DNA of 64,000 bases, from assembly GCA_028709805.1 (NCBI GenBank), contig JAQUTL010000003.1, positions 62,001-126,000 on the forward strand. Reading direction: 5' to 3'. The notes beneath the pieces are model-generated. The model saw only the letters and a program-made list of their open reading frames with translations. It ran no database searches and was not told the DNA's origin. A program made the translations under genes and the position numbers. Positions 25,162 through 34,582 of this stretch are shown here, in pieces (position 1 is the first letter of the stretch; every line of letters begins with the position of its first letter). This DNA is from Victivallaceae bacterium (GTDB lineage: Bacteria > Verrucomicrobiota > Lentisphaeria > Victivallales > Victivallaceae).

Positions 25162-25965
25162 ATGCCGCTTCCGGAAAAAATCAGACGGAAAATCGCCCGG
25201 CTCGCCGGCGTTTCTTCCGCATATACCAAAAACGACGCCGCGGCCGACGAGATGAACGCCATTCTGCTTCAGTTGACCATGGCGCTCATGATGATATTCC
25301 TGATCGCCTTTTCGCTGTTCCGGCTGAAAACCACCGAGGAGCTTGAACCGGTGGCGGTCATCAAGGCGGAACAGCAGTTGAACTTCCAGCGTCAGGAACT
25401 TCTGCTGGCGCTGGAGCGGACCGACGAATATTACCGCATCCGCTACGGCCTGAAAAGTTTTGCCGGCGTTGACGCCAACGACCGGGTCTCTTATGACATA
25501 TCGCCGCTGATCCAGGACGGCAAGCCGGTGGACAATCCGCTGCTGCGCAACGTGTTCACCCGCGGCGCCAAGGCCAGTTTTGAAGACTATTCGCACGGGA
25601 ATGAGCTGCCGGGCTCCTGGCGCGGCCGCACCATGATTGAGGCGGGGATCGATGAATCCACCCTTCAGTCCGGCAACAGCGCGTGGCTGGACAAACTGAT
25701 CGTCGAAAAAATCAACTCCGTCCGGCACGATGCCGAAATTCTTCAGTATCAGGCCGCCGCGCTGATCCAGATGTATCTGGCGGCGCACCCGGATCAGGTG
25801 TCCGACTCCGGCGTGCGCAGTCTGCTCGAACAATATGTCTCCTCGCCGCCGGCGACCCAGAAGGTGCTGGTCAATGAACTTGACCGGTCACTGAAGGATT
25901 ATGCGTTCGGCACGCTGGCGAAACAAACCGGTATTCCGCTGTTGAAGGATGTGGACAATGAATAA
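25162..25965 (+). CDS. Single-pass membrane protein, probable ExbD/MotB-like partner
   Basis: The 267-aa protein has a short basic cytoplasmic N-terminus, one transmembrane helix (about 33-53, ILLQLTMALMMIFLIAFSLF) and a periplasmic region of about 210 residues rich in charged helices. The topology equals that of ExbD, TolR and MotB. I cannot point to the conserved ion-binding Asp in the helix, and I see no OmpA-type peptidoglycan-binding domain. The partner assignment therefore rests mainly on position directly after the channel gene. Confidence 0.6.
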   Translation: MPLPEKIRRKIARLAGVSSAYTKNDAAADEMNAILLQLTMALMMIFLIAFSLFRLKTTEELEPVAVIKAEQQLNFQRQELLLALERTDEYYRIRYGLKSFAGVDANDRVSYDISPLIQDGKPVDNPLLRNVFTRGAKASFEDYSHGNELPGSWRGRTMIEAGIDESTLQSGNSAWLDKLIVEKINSVRHDAEILQYQAAALIQMYLAAHPDQVSDSGVRSLLEQYVSSPPATQKVLVNELDRSLKDYAFGTLAKQTGIPLLKDVDNE

Positions 25966-28120
25966 GAGGATGCTGACAACATTCGCAATTGCGGCACTCA
26001 TTGCCGCGCCATGGTTCCGTCCGGTTTACGGCGTCGAACCCGCGGCGGCCGGAGTGATCGACGAACGCGCCGCGATGAACCGCAACACCGCGTATCTGGC
26101 GGCCAATCTGCTGATCGGACAGCTGCGCGACTCGTTTGCCAAGAAACAGATCGACTGCGACCTGTATAAGCTCATGTCCGGCGCTCCGTCAAAGTACATC
26201 GGCGCCGCCGCCGCTGAAAAGAGTCTGGCCGTGGACTATGCGGCAAAACTGTCGCAGTCATACCGGGACGAGGCGGTGACTGTGCTCGACAACATCCGGG
26301 AGCGCTACAACGGCGGAAGCGACTTTTATCCGCCGCCGCTTTACGCCGCGCTGCTTGAACTGCCCGAACGTTATGTGCAGGAAAATCTGCGCTCGGTATT
26401 TCCGGGCGTTTACAAGTCGGCGCGCGAACGCATAACCACCGAGCAGCGGGAAAAGATTGTCGGCAGCAGCTTCCCCACCGAGGTGGAGGTGGATTCGCTT
26501 TCCGAAGACGAGCTGATAAAACAGCAGGAGGCGAAACTGCTGAAGGATTGGAACGATAATATTTTTGATGAAAACCGCAGCTTTGTCCGTTCTTCGATCG
26601 TCAAGCCGCTGGTGGCCGAGGCGCTGGCTCAGCGGCGGCAGCAGTTGAAACTGCTGGAGGATTTCAAGGTTTCGGCGGCGGTTTTGCCGGGCGAGTATGA
26701 AAAATCAATGGGCGACGCGCTTGCCGAAATGCTGGAACGCCGCCGGGCCAATCCGTCGGAGCGGAAGACCTACAATGTTTTCCCGTCGGTTGCCGCAATG
26801 CTGCCGCGGCGCGCCAAAGAGTTGACGGTGGAGAAGTTCGTTTCAACCGTTCCCGGATTTCTGCCGGAGTTTTCCGATGACGAAATAATCGATGTGACGG
26901 TAAAGTCTCCCGGACTGCACCGCACGGCGGCCGAGAGCGAGAGCATCTTTTACAATCTGTACCGGCAAAAGGCGATGGACGCCGCGTTGACTGACTTTCT
27001 GGCGAAAGCGCCGGAGGCGGACCGGAGCGACCTGCGTACATTCATCGAAAACAACGCGGTGGGCGCGGCGGCGACCACGGAGCTGCTCCGGAACGCCTTT
27101 AAAAACAAAGTGCTGCCCGATCTGTCGCGGCTTCGCGGCCTGATCTCACGCGCCCAGTTGAAGCGCTATCTGCCGGCGCTGGACGACGGTTCATGGCTGG
27201 CTCCCGACCGGCAGCTTGAGCAGTTGTACCACGACCGCACATTGAATTTTTCCAAACGCTGGCGCGAGCTTCCGGGGCTTGAGATCGATGGCGGCGTGAC
27301 CGTGTTTGATGAGACCGACGCGCTGGCGGCGACCGCCGCCGCCGCCGCATTTCAGACCGGACTGAAGGCGATGGACCGGCAGATTGAGATCGTCAGGCGG
27401 ATATATGCCGACATCCTGCGCGGCTTTGCCTCCGTCCGCAATGACGGGTCGCATGATTACACCGGAGCGGTGGCGGCCGTCCTCGGCGTGTCCGCCGCCG
27501 CCAAACTGTCGCCGGAAAGCCTGTTCAAGGCATACAGCGGCAAGGTGGCGGCGGAGTGGGAGGCGCAGCGGATTCCATTTTTGTGGCCGACCGGCTCGGT
27601 GCGTCCTGAGTCGTCGCTTACCGCGTATAAGAAGCTGTTTCCAATGGTTGAAGCCGAAATCGAAACCAGAGTCCGCGGAATATTTTCCGAACTGGAGATG
27701 GCGCTGCCGGAGGAATACGGGCCGGGCAGCGATATCCCTGACCTTAAAGTCATAAACTGCAATGTCGAGCTTTCCCTTTCCGCATCGGGGTATTCCGCGG
27801 CGGTGAGTTCCCCGCAGAATCCGCTGATGCGCCGGCTGTTCACGCTCCAGTCTGCGCCGGGTGGAACCGGCGAGTACACCGCGGACGGCATCAAAAAGTT
27901 CAAGTCCGACATTTCCGAATTTCTGCTGGAGATAATCCGCAGCGTTCCGACCGACCGGAAAAATCTGATTCAGGTCTTCATTCTGGTGGCGGACGGCAAT
28001 ATCCCATATTCCACCGTGGACGGCCTGCGCGACATGGTGAAGGAGACGTTGCGTGGACTGCGGCTGAACGGCGAAACCAGATACCGGGTGGCGGATGAAA
28101 TGAAACGGGGAATCGAATGA
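25958..28120 (+). CDS. Large exported protein of unknown function
   Basis: The 720-aa product begins with a signal peptide (NKRMLTTFAIAALIAAPWFRPVYG) and is otherwise soluble, so it should be periplasmic or outer-membrane associated. It looks mostly alpha-helical with many charged heptad-like stretches. I recognise no enzyme motif. The ATG at 25958 is preferred over 25949 because AAGGA lies 8 nt upstream. It overlaps the previous gene by 8 bp and the next by 4 bp. By analogy with TolA or GldM-type systems it could be the element moved by the channel, but that is inference. Confidence 0.7.
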   Translation: MNKRMLTTFAIAALIAAPWFRPVYGVEPAAAGVIDERAAMNRNTAYLAANLLIGQLRDSFAKKQIDCDLYKLMSGAPSKYIGAAAAEKSLAVDYAAKLSQSYRDEAVTVLDNIRERYNGGSDFYPPPLYAALLELPERYVQENLRSVFPGVYKSARERITTEQREKIVGSSFPTEVEVDSLSEDELIKQQEAKLLKDWNDNIFDENRSFVRSSIVKPLVAEALAQRRQQLKLLEDFKVSAAVLPGEYEKSMGDALAEMLERRRANPSERKTYNVFPSVAAMLPRRAKELTVEKFVSTVPGFLPEFSDDEIIDVTVKSPGLHRTAAESESIFYNLYRQKAMDAALTDFLAKAPEADRSDLRTFIENNAVGAAATTELLRNAFKNKVLPDLSRLRGLISRAQLKRYLPALDDGSWLAPDRQLEQLYHDRTLNFSKRWRELPGLEIDGGVTVFDETDALAATAAAAAFQTGLKAMDRQIEIVRRIYADILRGFASVRNDGSHDYTGAVAAVLGVSAAAKLSPESLFKAYSGKVAAEWEAQRIPFLWPTGSVRPESSLTAYKKLFPMVEAEIETRVRGIFSELEMALPEEYGPGSDIPDLKVINCNVELSLSASGYSAAVSSPQNPLMRRLFTLQSAPGGTGEYTADGIKKFKSDISEFLLEIIRSVPTDRKNLIQVFILVADGNIPYSTVDGLRDMVKETLRGLRLNGETRYRVADEMKRGIE

Positions 28121-30027
28121 CGGGGGAAGCCGAATTACGTTCAGGGTGGCGGGGGCGCGGTGTCGCCGCGCTGCTGGCGGTGATGGTCGGCGCCGCGGTG
28201 TTCTGCGGCTGCAAATCGGATGTGACGGTGCGGAAACTTGACCGCGACGAACGCAATGTCTCCTCCGAATGGGGGGGGGCCGAACGCGACCGGCTGCTTT
28301 CCTCAACCTCCAATTACCTCGCCGGCCAATTGCTGACCGGCAAATTCAATTCGGCGCCGGATGAAGTCATCACCGCGATTGACCGCACCTATCGGGAATC
28401 GCCGCAAAAGGAGCGCCGTCTGCTGGCGGTGTTGACCGACCTGTGTTTCGCCCGCGGCTGCGAGCTTGAGGATTCGCCGGAGCGCGCGATCGGATATTTC
28501 ACCGCGTCGGCGTATTACAGCTATCAGTATATGTTCGGAACCTTCGCTTTCCACGACCGCCCGGACCAGTATAATCCGACGTTTTTTCTTATGACCCGTT
28601 ATTATCGGCTGTCGCTGCTGCGGATATTCGATTTTCTGAATGACCGGCGGTTGCTTGACGCCGACTCCTATCGTTTGCCGGCCGCCGCCGGGCGTGAGTT
28701 TCTGGCGCTGCCGCCGGAAAATCAGTTGTCGCAGCCGCTCGCCGACTATTCTGAGATCAGGCCGTGCGACGATTTTGAAGTGTCCAATCTGCTGACCACC
28801 GCGCACAGTTTCGGCGTTGGTCTGCCGCTGGTGGCAAGAACGGAGCTTAAGACGCTGGTCGAGGGCGGCGAGTTGCTTTTTAAAACGCCGGTCACGCCGG
28901 CGACGATGCAGCTGGATTTCACCGGAGACGCAAAGTTCCGGCTGCGTTTCTTTCCGGCGATGAAGGTGTCGCGCATTGCGGTGGACGGCGGATCCGAAGT
29001 TCCGCTTGAGATCGACATTTCCACTCCGATCGCGGTGTCGGTGTCCGGCGACAGTTTGTGGCGCAATATCCATTACATGCTGAATCCGGACGAGTTGCGC
29101 AGTTATACCGGATTGTATCAGATTGGCGACTATGATCCGGACAAAATACCGGTGATTCTGGTTCACGGCCTGATGTCAGGTCCCCAAACCTGGATTCAGA
29201 TGGGCAATTATCTGCTCAGCGACGAGCGCATCCGGTCGAAATACCAGTTTTTGTTCTTCTATTACTCCACCGGTCAGCCGGTGCTTTACTCCGCGATGCA
29301 GCTGCGCCGGGCCCTGTATGACTTCCGTCGGCTGAAAGACCCCGAAAACCGGAACCCGAATTTTGAGCGGACCGTGGTCATCGGTCATTCGATGGGCGGA
29401 CTGTTGAGCAAGACGCTGATCGAAAACGGCGATTACGACACCAGCGTCCGGCTGTTCGGCGACCGGTTTCAAAAGCTGTTCGACGCCGGCGGCAAAGAGC
29501 GGCGGCAGTTGATCGACGAAATATTTTTATTCCGGGCCGTTCCTTTTGTGTCGCGCGTGATATTCATTTCCACGCCGCACCGCGGATCGGAAATGGCGAC
29601 ATGGAGTATTGCACGCTGGGGGGCGTCGCTGGTTAAGATGCCGCATCGGCTCATTGATATGATTCAGGACTCCCTTGATGAGCTGCTGGAGGGCGCCGAA
29701 GCGGACGGGGCGGTGGAAAACGGCTTTCATGTGGCCACCGGAATTGAAAATCTTGATCCGGCAAATCCGGTGCTGGCCATGCTGAATGAATTGAAATTCA
29801 ACGGCGTGCCTTATCATTCCATCATCGGCAACGAAGAGGCGGCCGGCATACCGGACGGCGGCGACGGCGTGGTGCCGTATTGGAGCAGTCATTTGAATGG
29901 AGCGCAGAGCGAAATGGTGGTGAAATCAGACCACAGCGCCCACCAGACCGCTCCGGCGATTGAGGAGGTGCGCCGCATTCTGCTTGAACATCTTGACGGA
30001 AAATCATTGGAGAAACCGGCGGAATGA
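28117..30027 (+). CDS. Lipase-like alpha/beta-hydrolase lipoprotein
   Basis: The 636-aa product has a hydrophobic leader ending FCGC with a candidate lipidated Cys32. About 300 residues of unassigned helical sequence follow, then an alpha/beta-hydrolase domain. The oxyanion segment is VILVHGLMSGPQTW (about 346-359), the nucleophile elbow GHSMGG has Ser425, the acid is probably in GDGVVPYWS and the catalytic His in SDHSAHQ near the end. This resembles lipase/acyltransferase proteins acting on membrane lipids or acyl chains. It overlaps both neighbours as ATGA. Confidence 0.78.
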   Translation: MTGEAELRSGWRGRGVAALLAVMVGAAVFCGCKSDVTVRKLDRDERNVSSEWGGAERDRLLSSTSNYLAGQLLTGKFNSAPDEVITAIDRTYRESPQKERRLLAVLTDLCFARGCELEDSPERAIGYFTASAYYSYQYMFGTFAFHDRPDQYNPTFFLMTRYYRLSLLRIFDFLNDRRLLDADSYRLPAAAGREFLALPPENQLSQPLADYSEIRPCDDFEVSNLLTTAHSFGVGLPLVARTELKTLVEGGELLFKTPVTPATMQLDFTGDAKFRLRFFPAMKVSRIAVDGGSEVPLEIDISTPIAVSVSGDSLWRNIHYMLNPDELRSYTGLYQIGDYDPDKIPVILVHGLMSGPQTWIQMGNYLLSDERIRSKYQFLFFYYSTGQPVLYSAMQLRRALYDFRRLKDPENRNPNFERTVVIGHSMGGLLSKTLIENGDYDTSVRLFGDRFQKLFDAGGKERRQLIDEIFLFRAVPFVSRVIFISTPHRGSEMATWSIARWGASLVKMPHRLIDMIQDSLDELLEGAEADGAVENGFHVATGIENLDPANPVLAMLNELKFNGVPYHSIIGNEEAAGIPDGGDGVVPYWSSHLNGAQSEMVVKSDHSAHQTAPAIEEVRRILLEHLDGKSLEKPAE

Positions 30028-31097
30028 AAATTTTTTGTCGCCGGGACCGCCGTTCCGCCGGCGGATTCGCCGCCGGAGTGCCGGCGGTGATCGGACTGCC
30101 GCCGATTCGCTGGACGTTGACGGTTGTCATGGCGGTATGGGGGGCGTTCTGCTGCGGAATATTGTTTTATCATTTGCCGTTAAGCGGATTATGGCGTTTT
30201 GTGCCGTCGGCGGCGTTGGCGGCTGACGTGACGTTATGCTTGATGCTGTGGCGGAAAAGCGCGCTGATCCCGTTTTTGCTGGCGGCGGAGCTGCTGGCGA
30301 TAAATTCCGCCTATCTGACGCTGGTTCAGCCGTCGAACGACCGCGACTGGCAGCCGTCGTTCGCCCGCAATCCGCGGAGCCGGATCGACGGCAACCGGTT
30401 GACGGTGTTCAATGTGCGCGACTTCCGCTACCGTAGCGAGACTGACTTCGATCCGGTGTATGTCAACGAAACCTACGATCTGGAAAAAATTGACGGACTT
30501 TATTTTATCGTGGTTCACTGGGGCGGCGACGCGATCGGCCACACCATGATAAGTTTCTCGTTTTCCGACGGTAAATCGCTCGCGTTCTCAATGGAAACCC
30601 GTCTGGACCAAGCCGATGTCCAGGGCGCTGTTCCCGGACTGTTCCGTCAGTTCGAGCTGCTCTGCATCGCCGGAACCGAGCGCGACCTGCTGGGGCTGCG
30701 CACCAACTTTCGCCATGAACAGGTTTACTTCTACCGGTCAGCCGCGGGCCGGGGACCGGCCCGCCGCCATCTGCTGGCAATGGCCGGAGAGCTGAACTCG
30801 CTTGACAGCGCGCCGGAATTTTACAACACTCTGACCAAAAATTGCACCACATCGCTGATTCCAATACTTTCCGGCCGGCCGCCGACGCATCGCCTGCGGT
30901 TGCTCTGCAACGGGTTTTCCGATTTTTACGCCTTCAGGGAAAACACGCTTGACAATCCGTCCGGAATCGTCGAATTCAAGGAGTTCAAAGAACGTCATCA
31001 TCTTAATCCAGCGGTGGAAAAACTGGATATTTACGCGCCGGACTTCGATTATTCCGCCTTTATCCGGAAGGTCGTTGACCCGGGGGCGGAGCAATGA
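30024..31097 (+). CDS. DUF4105 (Lnb N-terminal-like) membrane protein
   Basis: The 357-aa protein has an N-terminal membrane region with about three helices (30-50, 55-72, 78-98), then a periplasmic domain of the DUF4105/Lnb-N type. The characteristic pieces are HWGGDAIGHTMISFSF, with a conserved His, and NTLTKNCTTSLI, with a conserved Asn-Cys. Cys and His would form a papain-like pair if the domain is catalytic. The family occurs next to lipid and envelope genes in other bacteria. It overlaps the hydrolase and transporter genes by 4 bp each. Confidence 0.75.
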   Translation: MKIFCRRDRRSAGGFAAGVPAVIGLPPIRWTLTVVMAVWGAFCCGILFYHLPLSGLWRFVPSAALAADVTLCLMLWRKSALIPFLLAAELLAINSAYLTLVQPSNDRDWQPSFARNPRSRIDGNRLTVFNVRDFRYRSETDFDPVYVNETYDLEKIDGLYFIVVHWGGDAIGHTMISFSFSDGKSLAFSMETRLDQADVQGAVPGLFRQFELLCIAGTERDLLGLRTNFRHEQVYFYRSAAGRGPARRHLLAMAGELNSLDSAPEFYNTLTKNCTTSLIPILSGRPPTHRLRLLCNGFSDFYAFRENTLDNPSGIVEFKEFKERHHLNPAVEKLDIYAPDFDYSAFIRKVVDPGAEQ

Positions 31098-32062
31098 TCC
31101 CGCTGGGCGTGGCGGTCGCGCTGTTTACGGCGTTTTTACAGAGTTTTTCCTATGTGCTGTCACGCCGTTTTTTCTCCGGCGGCGGTTCGCCGCGTCAACT
31201 GCTGCTGACCAACTGTTTGCTCATGGCGCTTCCGGCGCTGGGGCTGCTCCCGGTATTTGCGCCGGATGATATGATGGCCGGGGCGGCGGGGATGGCGCGG
31301 CTGCGGACGATGGCTCCGATCGCGCTTGTGACCGCCGCGGCGTTTGTCGCCGGTCAATTCTGCTGGCTTTCGGCGTTGCGGTTGACCGCCGGATCGGTGC
31401 TGGCCTCGCTTTACAATCTCAAGATCATCGCGGTCGGCGTCGGGTTCTCACTGTTTTTTCACGAGCGTCAGACAACGGCGGAGACAACGGGAATGGCGCT
31501 GGCGGCTGCCGCCGCCGTATTGATGGGCGTGTTTTCGGGCGCTGGCGCCGGCGCCGGCGCTGCCGCGAACGGGCGGAAAAAACGCGGAGTCATACGGGGC
31601 GGCGGCGCGACGGCATTGATTGCGTCGATTGTGCTGCTGGCCGGAGCCGATGTCGGGATTGTGGCGCTGATCCGGGATTTTTCCGCCGCCGGCTGCGGAT
31701 ATTCCGGAGCGGCGGCGGCAGCCGGCTGTCTCAACGTTGCGCTGTGCGGCGTGATCGTGCTGCCGACCGTTCCGGCGATCAGGCCGAAGATGCGTCATTT
31801 TCGGCTGGCACTGCCGTATACGGCGGTCTGTCTGCTCTCGATATACACGGTGAATTTTGCGTTTTCGGTGCTCGATCCGGTTTACACCAATGTTCTGCTG
31901 TCCACCCGCGGACTGTTCTCGCTGCTGCTCGGCATGCTGCTTGCGCACTGCGGATTCACCGCCGTTGAAGAACGCGCCTCCGGCCGGCGCTGGATGTGGC
32001 GCGCCTTCGCCGCGTTACTGATGTTTGCGGCAATCGCCGTTTATTCTTTTGGAAAAAACTGA
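31094..32062 (+). CDS. EamA/DMT-superfamily transporter
   Basis: The 322-aa protein has about ten hydrophobic helices in two halves. LTAGSVLASLYNLKIIAVGVGFSLFFHE in the first half and VLDPVYTNVLLSTRGLFSLLLGMLLA in the second match the EamA repeat. An Ala/Gly-rich loop divides the halves (around residues 148-160). The substrate is unknown; DMT proteins export metabolites or flip lipids. As the last gene of the operon it could supply or remove a small molecule handled by the hydrolase or DUF4105 protein, which is speculation. Confidence 0.82.
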   Translation: MIPLGVAVALFTAFLQSFSYVLSRRFFSGGGSPRQLLLTNCLLMALPALGLLPVFAPDDMMAGAAGMARLRTMAPIALVTAAAFVAGQFCWLSALRLTAGSVLASLYNLKIIAVGVGFSLFFHERQTTAETTGMALAAAAAVLMGVFSGAGAGAGAAANGRKKRGVIRGGGATALIASIVLLAGADVGIVALIRDFSAAGCGYSGAAAAAGCLNVALCGVIVLPTVPAIRPKMRHFRLALPYTAVCLLSIYTVNFAFSVLDPVYTNVLLSTRGLFSLLLGMLLAHCGFTAVEERASGRRWMWRAFAALLMFAAIAVYSFGKN

Positions 32063-32077
32063 GCGATATGCTATATT
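32049..32077 (+). promoter_or_regulatory. Predicted promoter of argH
   Basis: -35 TTGGAA (32049-32054, within the end of the EamA gene), 17-bp spacer, -10 TATATT (32072-32077). The roughly 105-nt leader can fold: ATCCGGC at 32116-32122 pairs with GCCGGAT at 32164-32170 around a CACCGC-GCGGTG hairpin. Confidence 0.55.
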
Positions 32078-32189
32078 AAAGCGAATTGTCATTTTATAAC
32101 AACGAAGACGGCGAAATCCGGCGTCGGCGTATTCACCGCAGCGGTGCAGCGGAGGAGCGCGGAGCCGGATGACAAAGGAGGGTATCTTC

Positions 32190-33560
32190 ATGGCTATGTG
32201 GGACGGGCGCTTCAGCGCCGAAACAAATCAGGAACTTGCACGTTTCTCCGAGTCGGTTTCATACGACAAACGACTTTACGCCTTTGACATCGCCGGCAGC
32301 AAGGCCCATGTCAAGATGCTGGCGGCGCAGGGGATCATTCCGGAAAAGACCGCGCTGCTGATCGAAAACGAACTCGACGCGATCAAACGCAGTATCGATT
32401 CCGGCGACTTTAAATTCGATTCCGCGCTTGAAGACATTCATATGAATATCGAGAGCAAACTCACCGATAAACTCGGACCGGAGGGGGCGCGCCTCCACTC
32501 CGCACGCAGCCGCAACGACCAGATCGCCCTTGACCTCCGGCTCTATCTGCGCAGCGAGATCAACGAAGTCCGCGATCTGATAAAATCCATGCAGCTTGCG
32601 CTGCTGGGCAAGGCCGAGGCCAACAGTGAGGTGATAATGCCGGGATTTACCCATATGCAGCACGCTCAGGTGGTGCTGTTCGCGCATCATCTGCTGGCCT
32701 ATGTCGAAATGTTTGAACGCGACCGCGAGCGGCTGGCCGACTGCCGGAAGCGGATCAACGTAATGCCGCTCGGCTCCGGGGCGATCGCCGGAACCACGCT
32801 GCATATCGACCGCCAGATGGTCTGCGACCTGCTCGGATTCGACCGAATTACCCGAAACAGCATGGACGCGGTGGCCGACCGCGATTTTGTCATTGAATTT
32901 CTCAGCAATCTGGCGATTTTTTCCATGCACGTCTCCCGGCTCTCCGAGGACTTGATCCTGTGGAGCTCCCAGGAGTTCGCCTTCATCGAATTCTCCGACG
33001 AGTTCTGCACCGGTTCCAGCCTGATGCCGCAGAAGAAGAATCCCGATGTCGCCGAACTTTCCCGCGGGAAAACCGGCCGGGTGTACGGCGCGCTGATGTC
33101 GCTGCTCACCACCTGCAAGGGGCTGCCGCTCACCTACAACCGCGATCTTCAGGAGGACAAGGAGCCGCTGTTCGACGCTATCGACACGGTCAAGAAAATA
33201 CTCCGCGTCTATCCGCCGATGATTTCCACCATGCAGGTCAAGGCCGACCATATGCACGCCGCCGCCGGCGACCCGGCGCTGATGGCCACCGACATTGCCG
33301 AACTTCTGGTCAAGATGGGGGTTCCGTTCCGTACGGCGCATCATCAGGTCGGGGCGCTGGTCAAATATTCGGTGACCGCCCGGAAGCCGCTCGACAAGCT
33401 GACACTGGATGAAATGCGCAAGGCGATTCCCGCCGCCACCGAGGAGTTTCTGCGGCTGTTCCGTCCGGAGGCCAGCGTCGCCAAGCGCGAGATCCCCGGC
33501 GCCACCGGATACAACGCCGTTCACGACCAGCTTGAATTTTGGAGAAAAAATCTTAAATGA
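32190..33560 (+). CDS. argH: Argininosuccinate lyase
   Basis: ArgH splits argininosuccinate into arginine and fumarate, the last step of arginine synthesis. The 456-aa product shows the fumarase/aspartase-superfamily signature GSSLMPQKKNPD at about residues 275-286, plus HSARSRNDQ and PGFTHMQHAQ near the middle. The ATG at 32190 is preceded by AAAGGAGG; the in-frame ATG at 32169 lacks a suitable site. The next gene overlaps by ATGA. Confidence 0.96.
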   Translation: MAMWDGRFSAETNQELARFSESVSYDKRLYAFDIAGSKAHVKMLAAQGIIPEKTALLIENELDAIKRSIDSGDFKFDSALEDIHMNIESKLTDKLGPEGARLHSARSRNDQIALDLRLYLRSEINEVRDLIKSMQLALLGKAEANSEVIMPGFTHMQHAQVVLFAHHLLAYVEMFERDRERLADCRKRINVMPLGSGAIAGTTLHIDRQMVCDLLGFDRITRNSMDAVADRDFVIEFLSNLAIFSMHVSRLSEDLILWSSQEFAFIEFSDEFCTGSSLMPQKKNPDVAELSRGKTGRVYGALMSLLTTCKGLPLTYNRDLQEDKEPLFDAIDTVKKILRVYPPMISTMQVKADHMHAAAGDPALMATDIAELLVKMGVPFRTAHHQVGALVKYSVTARKPLDKLTLDEMRKAIPAATEEFLRLFRPEASVAKREIPGATGYNAVHDQLEFWRKNLK

Positions 33561-34360
33561 ACCGGAAAAGACCTCTGGCGCTGTTTGCCGCCGCCACACT
33601 GGCCGGCGGCTGCGCCGCTTCGCCCGATCCGCAGCTCACGTTTGTGCAGATGACCGATTCGCAGTTCGGATTTTATGACTATGAAGCCGAACTTAACCGG
33701 TATCGACAGGCGGTGGAGCTGATCAACGCCGACGGCGAAAACGCCGCGCCGAACTTTATGATCATGTGCGGCGACATGGTGAACGTGCCGAACGAAAAAA
33801 ACAACGCCGATTTTGTCAAAGCGTCCGAAGCACTTGATATTCCGTATTATCTGGTGCCGGGCAACCACGACTACAACGCGAAACGCGAGATCATCGACCT
33901 TTATCATAAGAGTTTCGGCCGGGATTATTACACTTTTGACCGCGGCCGCTACCGGATTATCGTGACCAACACCAATTTGTGGAAGTCGCCCCAGGCGGAG
34001 ACCGCCGAGTTTGACCGCTGGTTCTCCGAAGCTTTGCAGAATGCGAAGGACGACGGCAAACTGATTATCGTCGCCGGCCATTGTCCGATCTTTCTCAAGA
34101 CCGCCGACGAGCCGGATGACCAGTATTACAATCTGCCCCGGGCCAAGCGCGCCGAAATTCTGAAACTTTTCAAGGATTACAGCGTGGTGGCCTATCTCGG
34201 CGGCCACAGCCACACCAGAATCGACAACACCTGGGAGGGGATCCGTTTCCTGCACCCGGAGAACACCTGCACCAATTTTGACAACCGTCCGTTCGGCTAT
34301 CGACTGATTTTTGTGCAGGGCAGAACCGTCTATGACAGTTTTGTTCCGCTGAAGCGCTGA
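33557..34360 (+). CDS. Metallophosphoesterase lipoprotein (CpdA-like)
   Basis: The 267-aa product has a lipoprotein signal ending LAGGC (Cys19), then a calcineurin-like phosphoesterase domain. Metal-binding motifs appear in order: MTDSQF, CGDMVN, PGNHDY, GHCPIF and GGHSHTR. The domain resembles the CSTP1/CpdA branch. Anchored at the membrane, it is unlikely to act on cytosolic cAMP. It overlaps argH by 4 bp and is followed by a terminator, so the two form one transcript. Confidence 0.87.
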   Translation: MNRKRPLALFAAATLAGGCAASPDPQLTFVQMTDSQFGFYDYEAELNRYRQAVELINADGENAAPNFMIMCGDMVNVPNEKNNADFVKASEALDIPYYLVPGNHDYNAKREIIDLYHKSFGRDYYTFDRGRYRIIVTNTNLWKSPQAETAEFDRWFSEALQNAKDDGKLIIVAGHCPIFLKTADEPDDQYYNLPRAKRAEILKLFKDYSVVAYLGGHSHTRIDNTWEGIRFLHPENTCTNFDNRPFGYRLIFVQGRTVYDSFVPLKR

Positions 34361-34385
34361 CCGGTTGTTCCGCCGGGGCGTTATT

Positions 34386-34461
34386 GCCGCCGTTCAACCG
34401 TTCTCCCCCCATTGTTTTCGGCCGGCCGCCGGAGGGGAGGCGGTTGGCGGCGGCGTTTTTT
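34386..34461 (+). terminator. Terminator after argH/phosphoesterase
   Basis: Long imperfect hairpin pairing the 34386-34408 region with 34434-34455, followed by six Ts (34456-34461). Confidence 0.7.
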
Positions 34462-34582
34462 ATCCCGTTTTTCATCGCGCATGGTTGACAGCTCCGCCTG
34501 TTCTGCCGCGTCGCCGCACCGTCCGCGCGGCGGCTGAGCCCGTGCCATTACGGCGGTGCAATCTGAAAAACAGGGAGATGCG

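Noticed and set aside
24168..32062. Naming the ExbB/ExbD-like operon as a Zorya anti-phage system
   Set aside because: A MotA/ExbB-like channel with a coiled-coil tail recalls ZorA, but no ZorC, helicase or nuclease gene follows and the second protein shows no OmpA-type domain.
34485..34490. Consensus TTGACA as -35 of the small lipoprotein gene at 34583
   Set aside because: No acceptable -10 lies 15-19 bp downstream in the GC-rich sequence.
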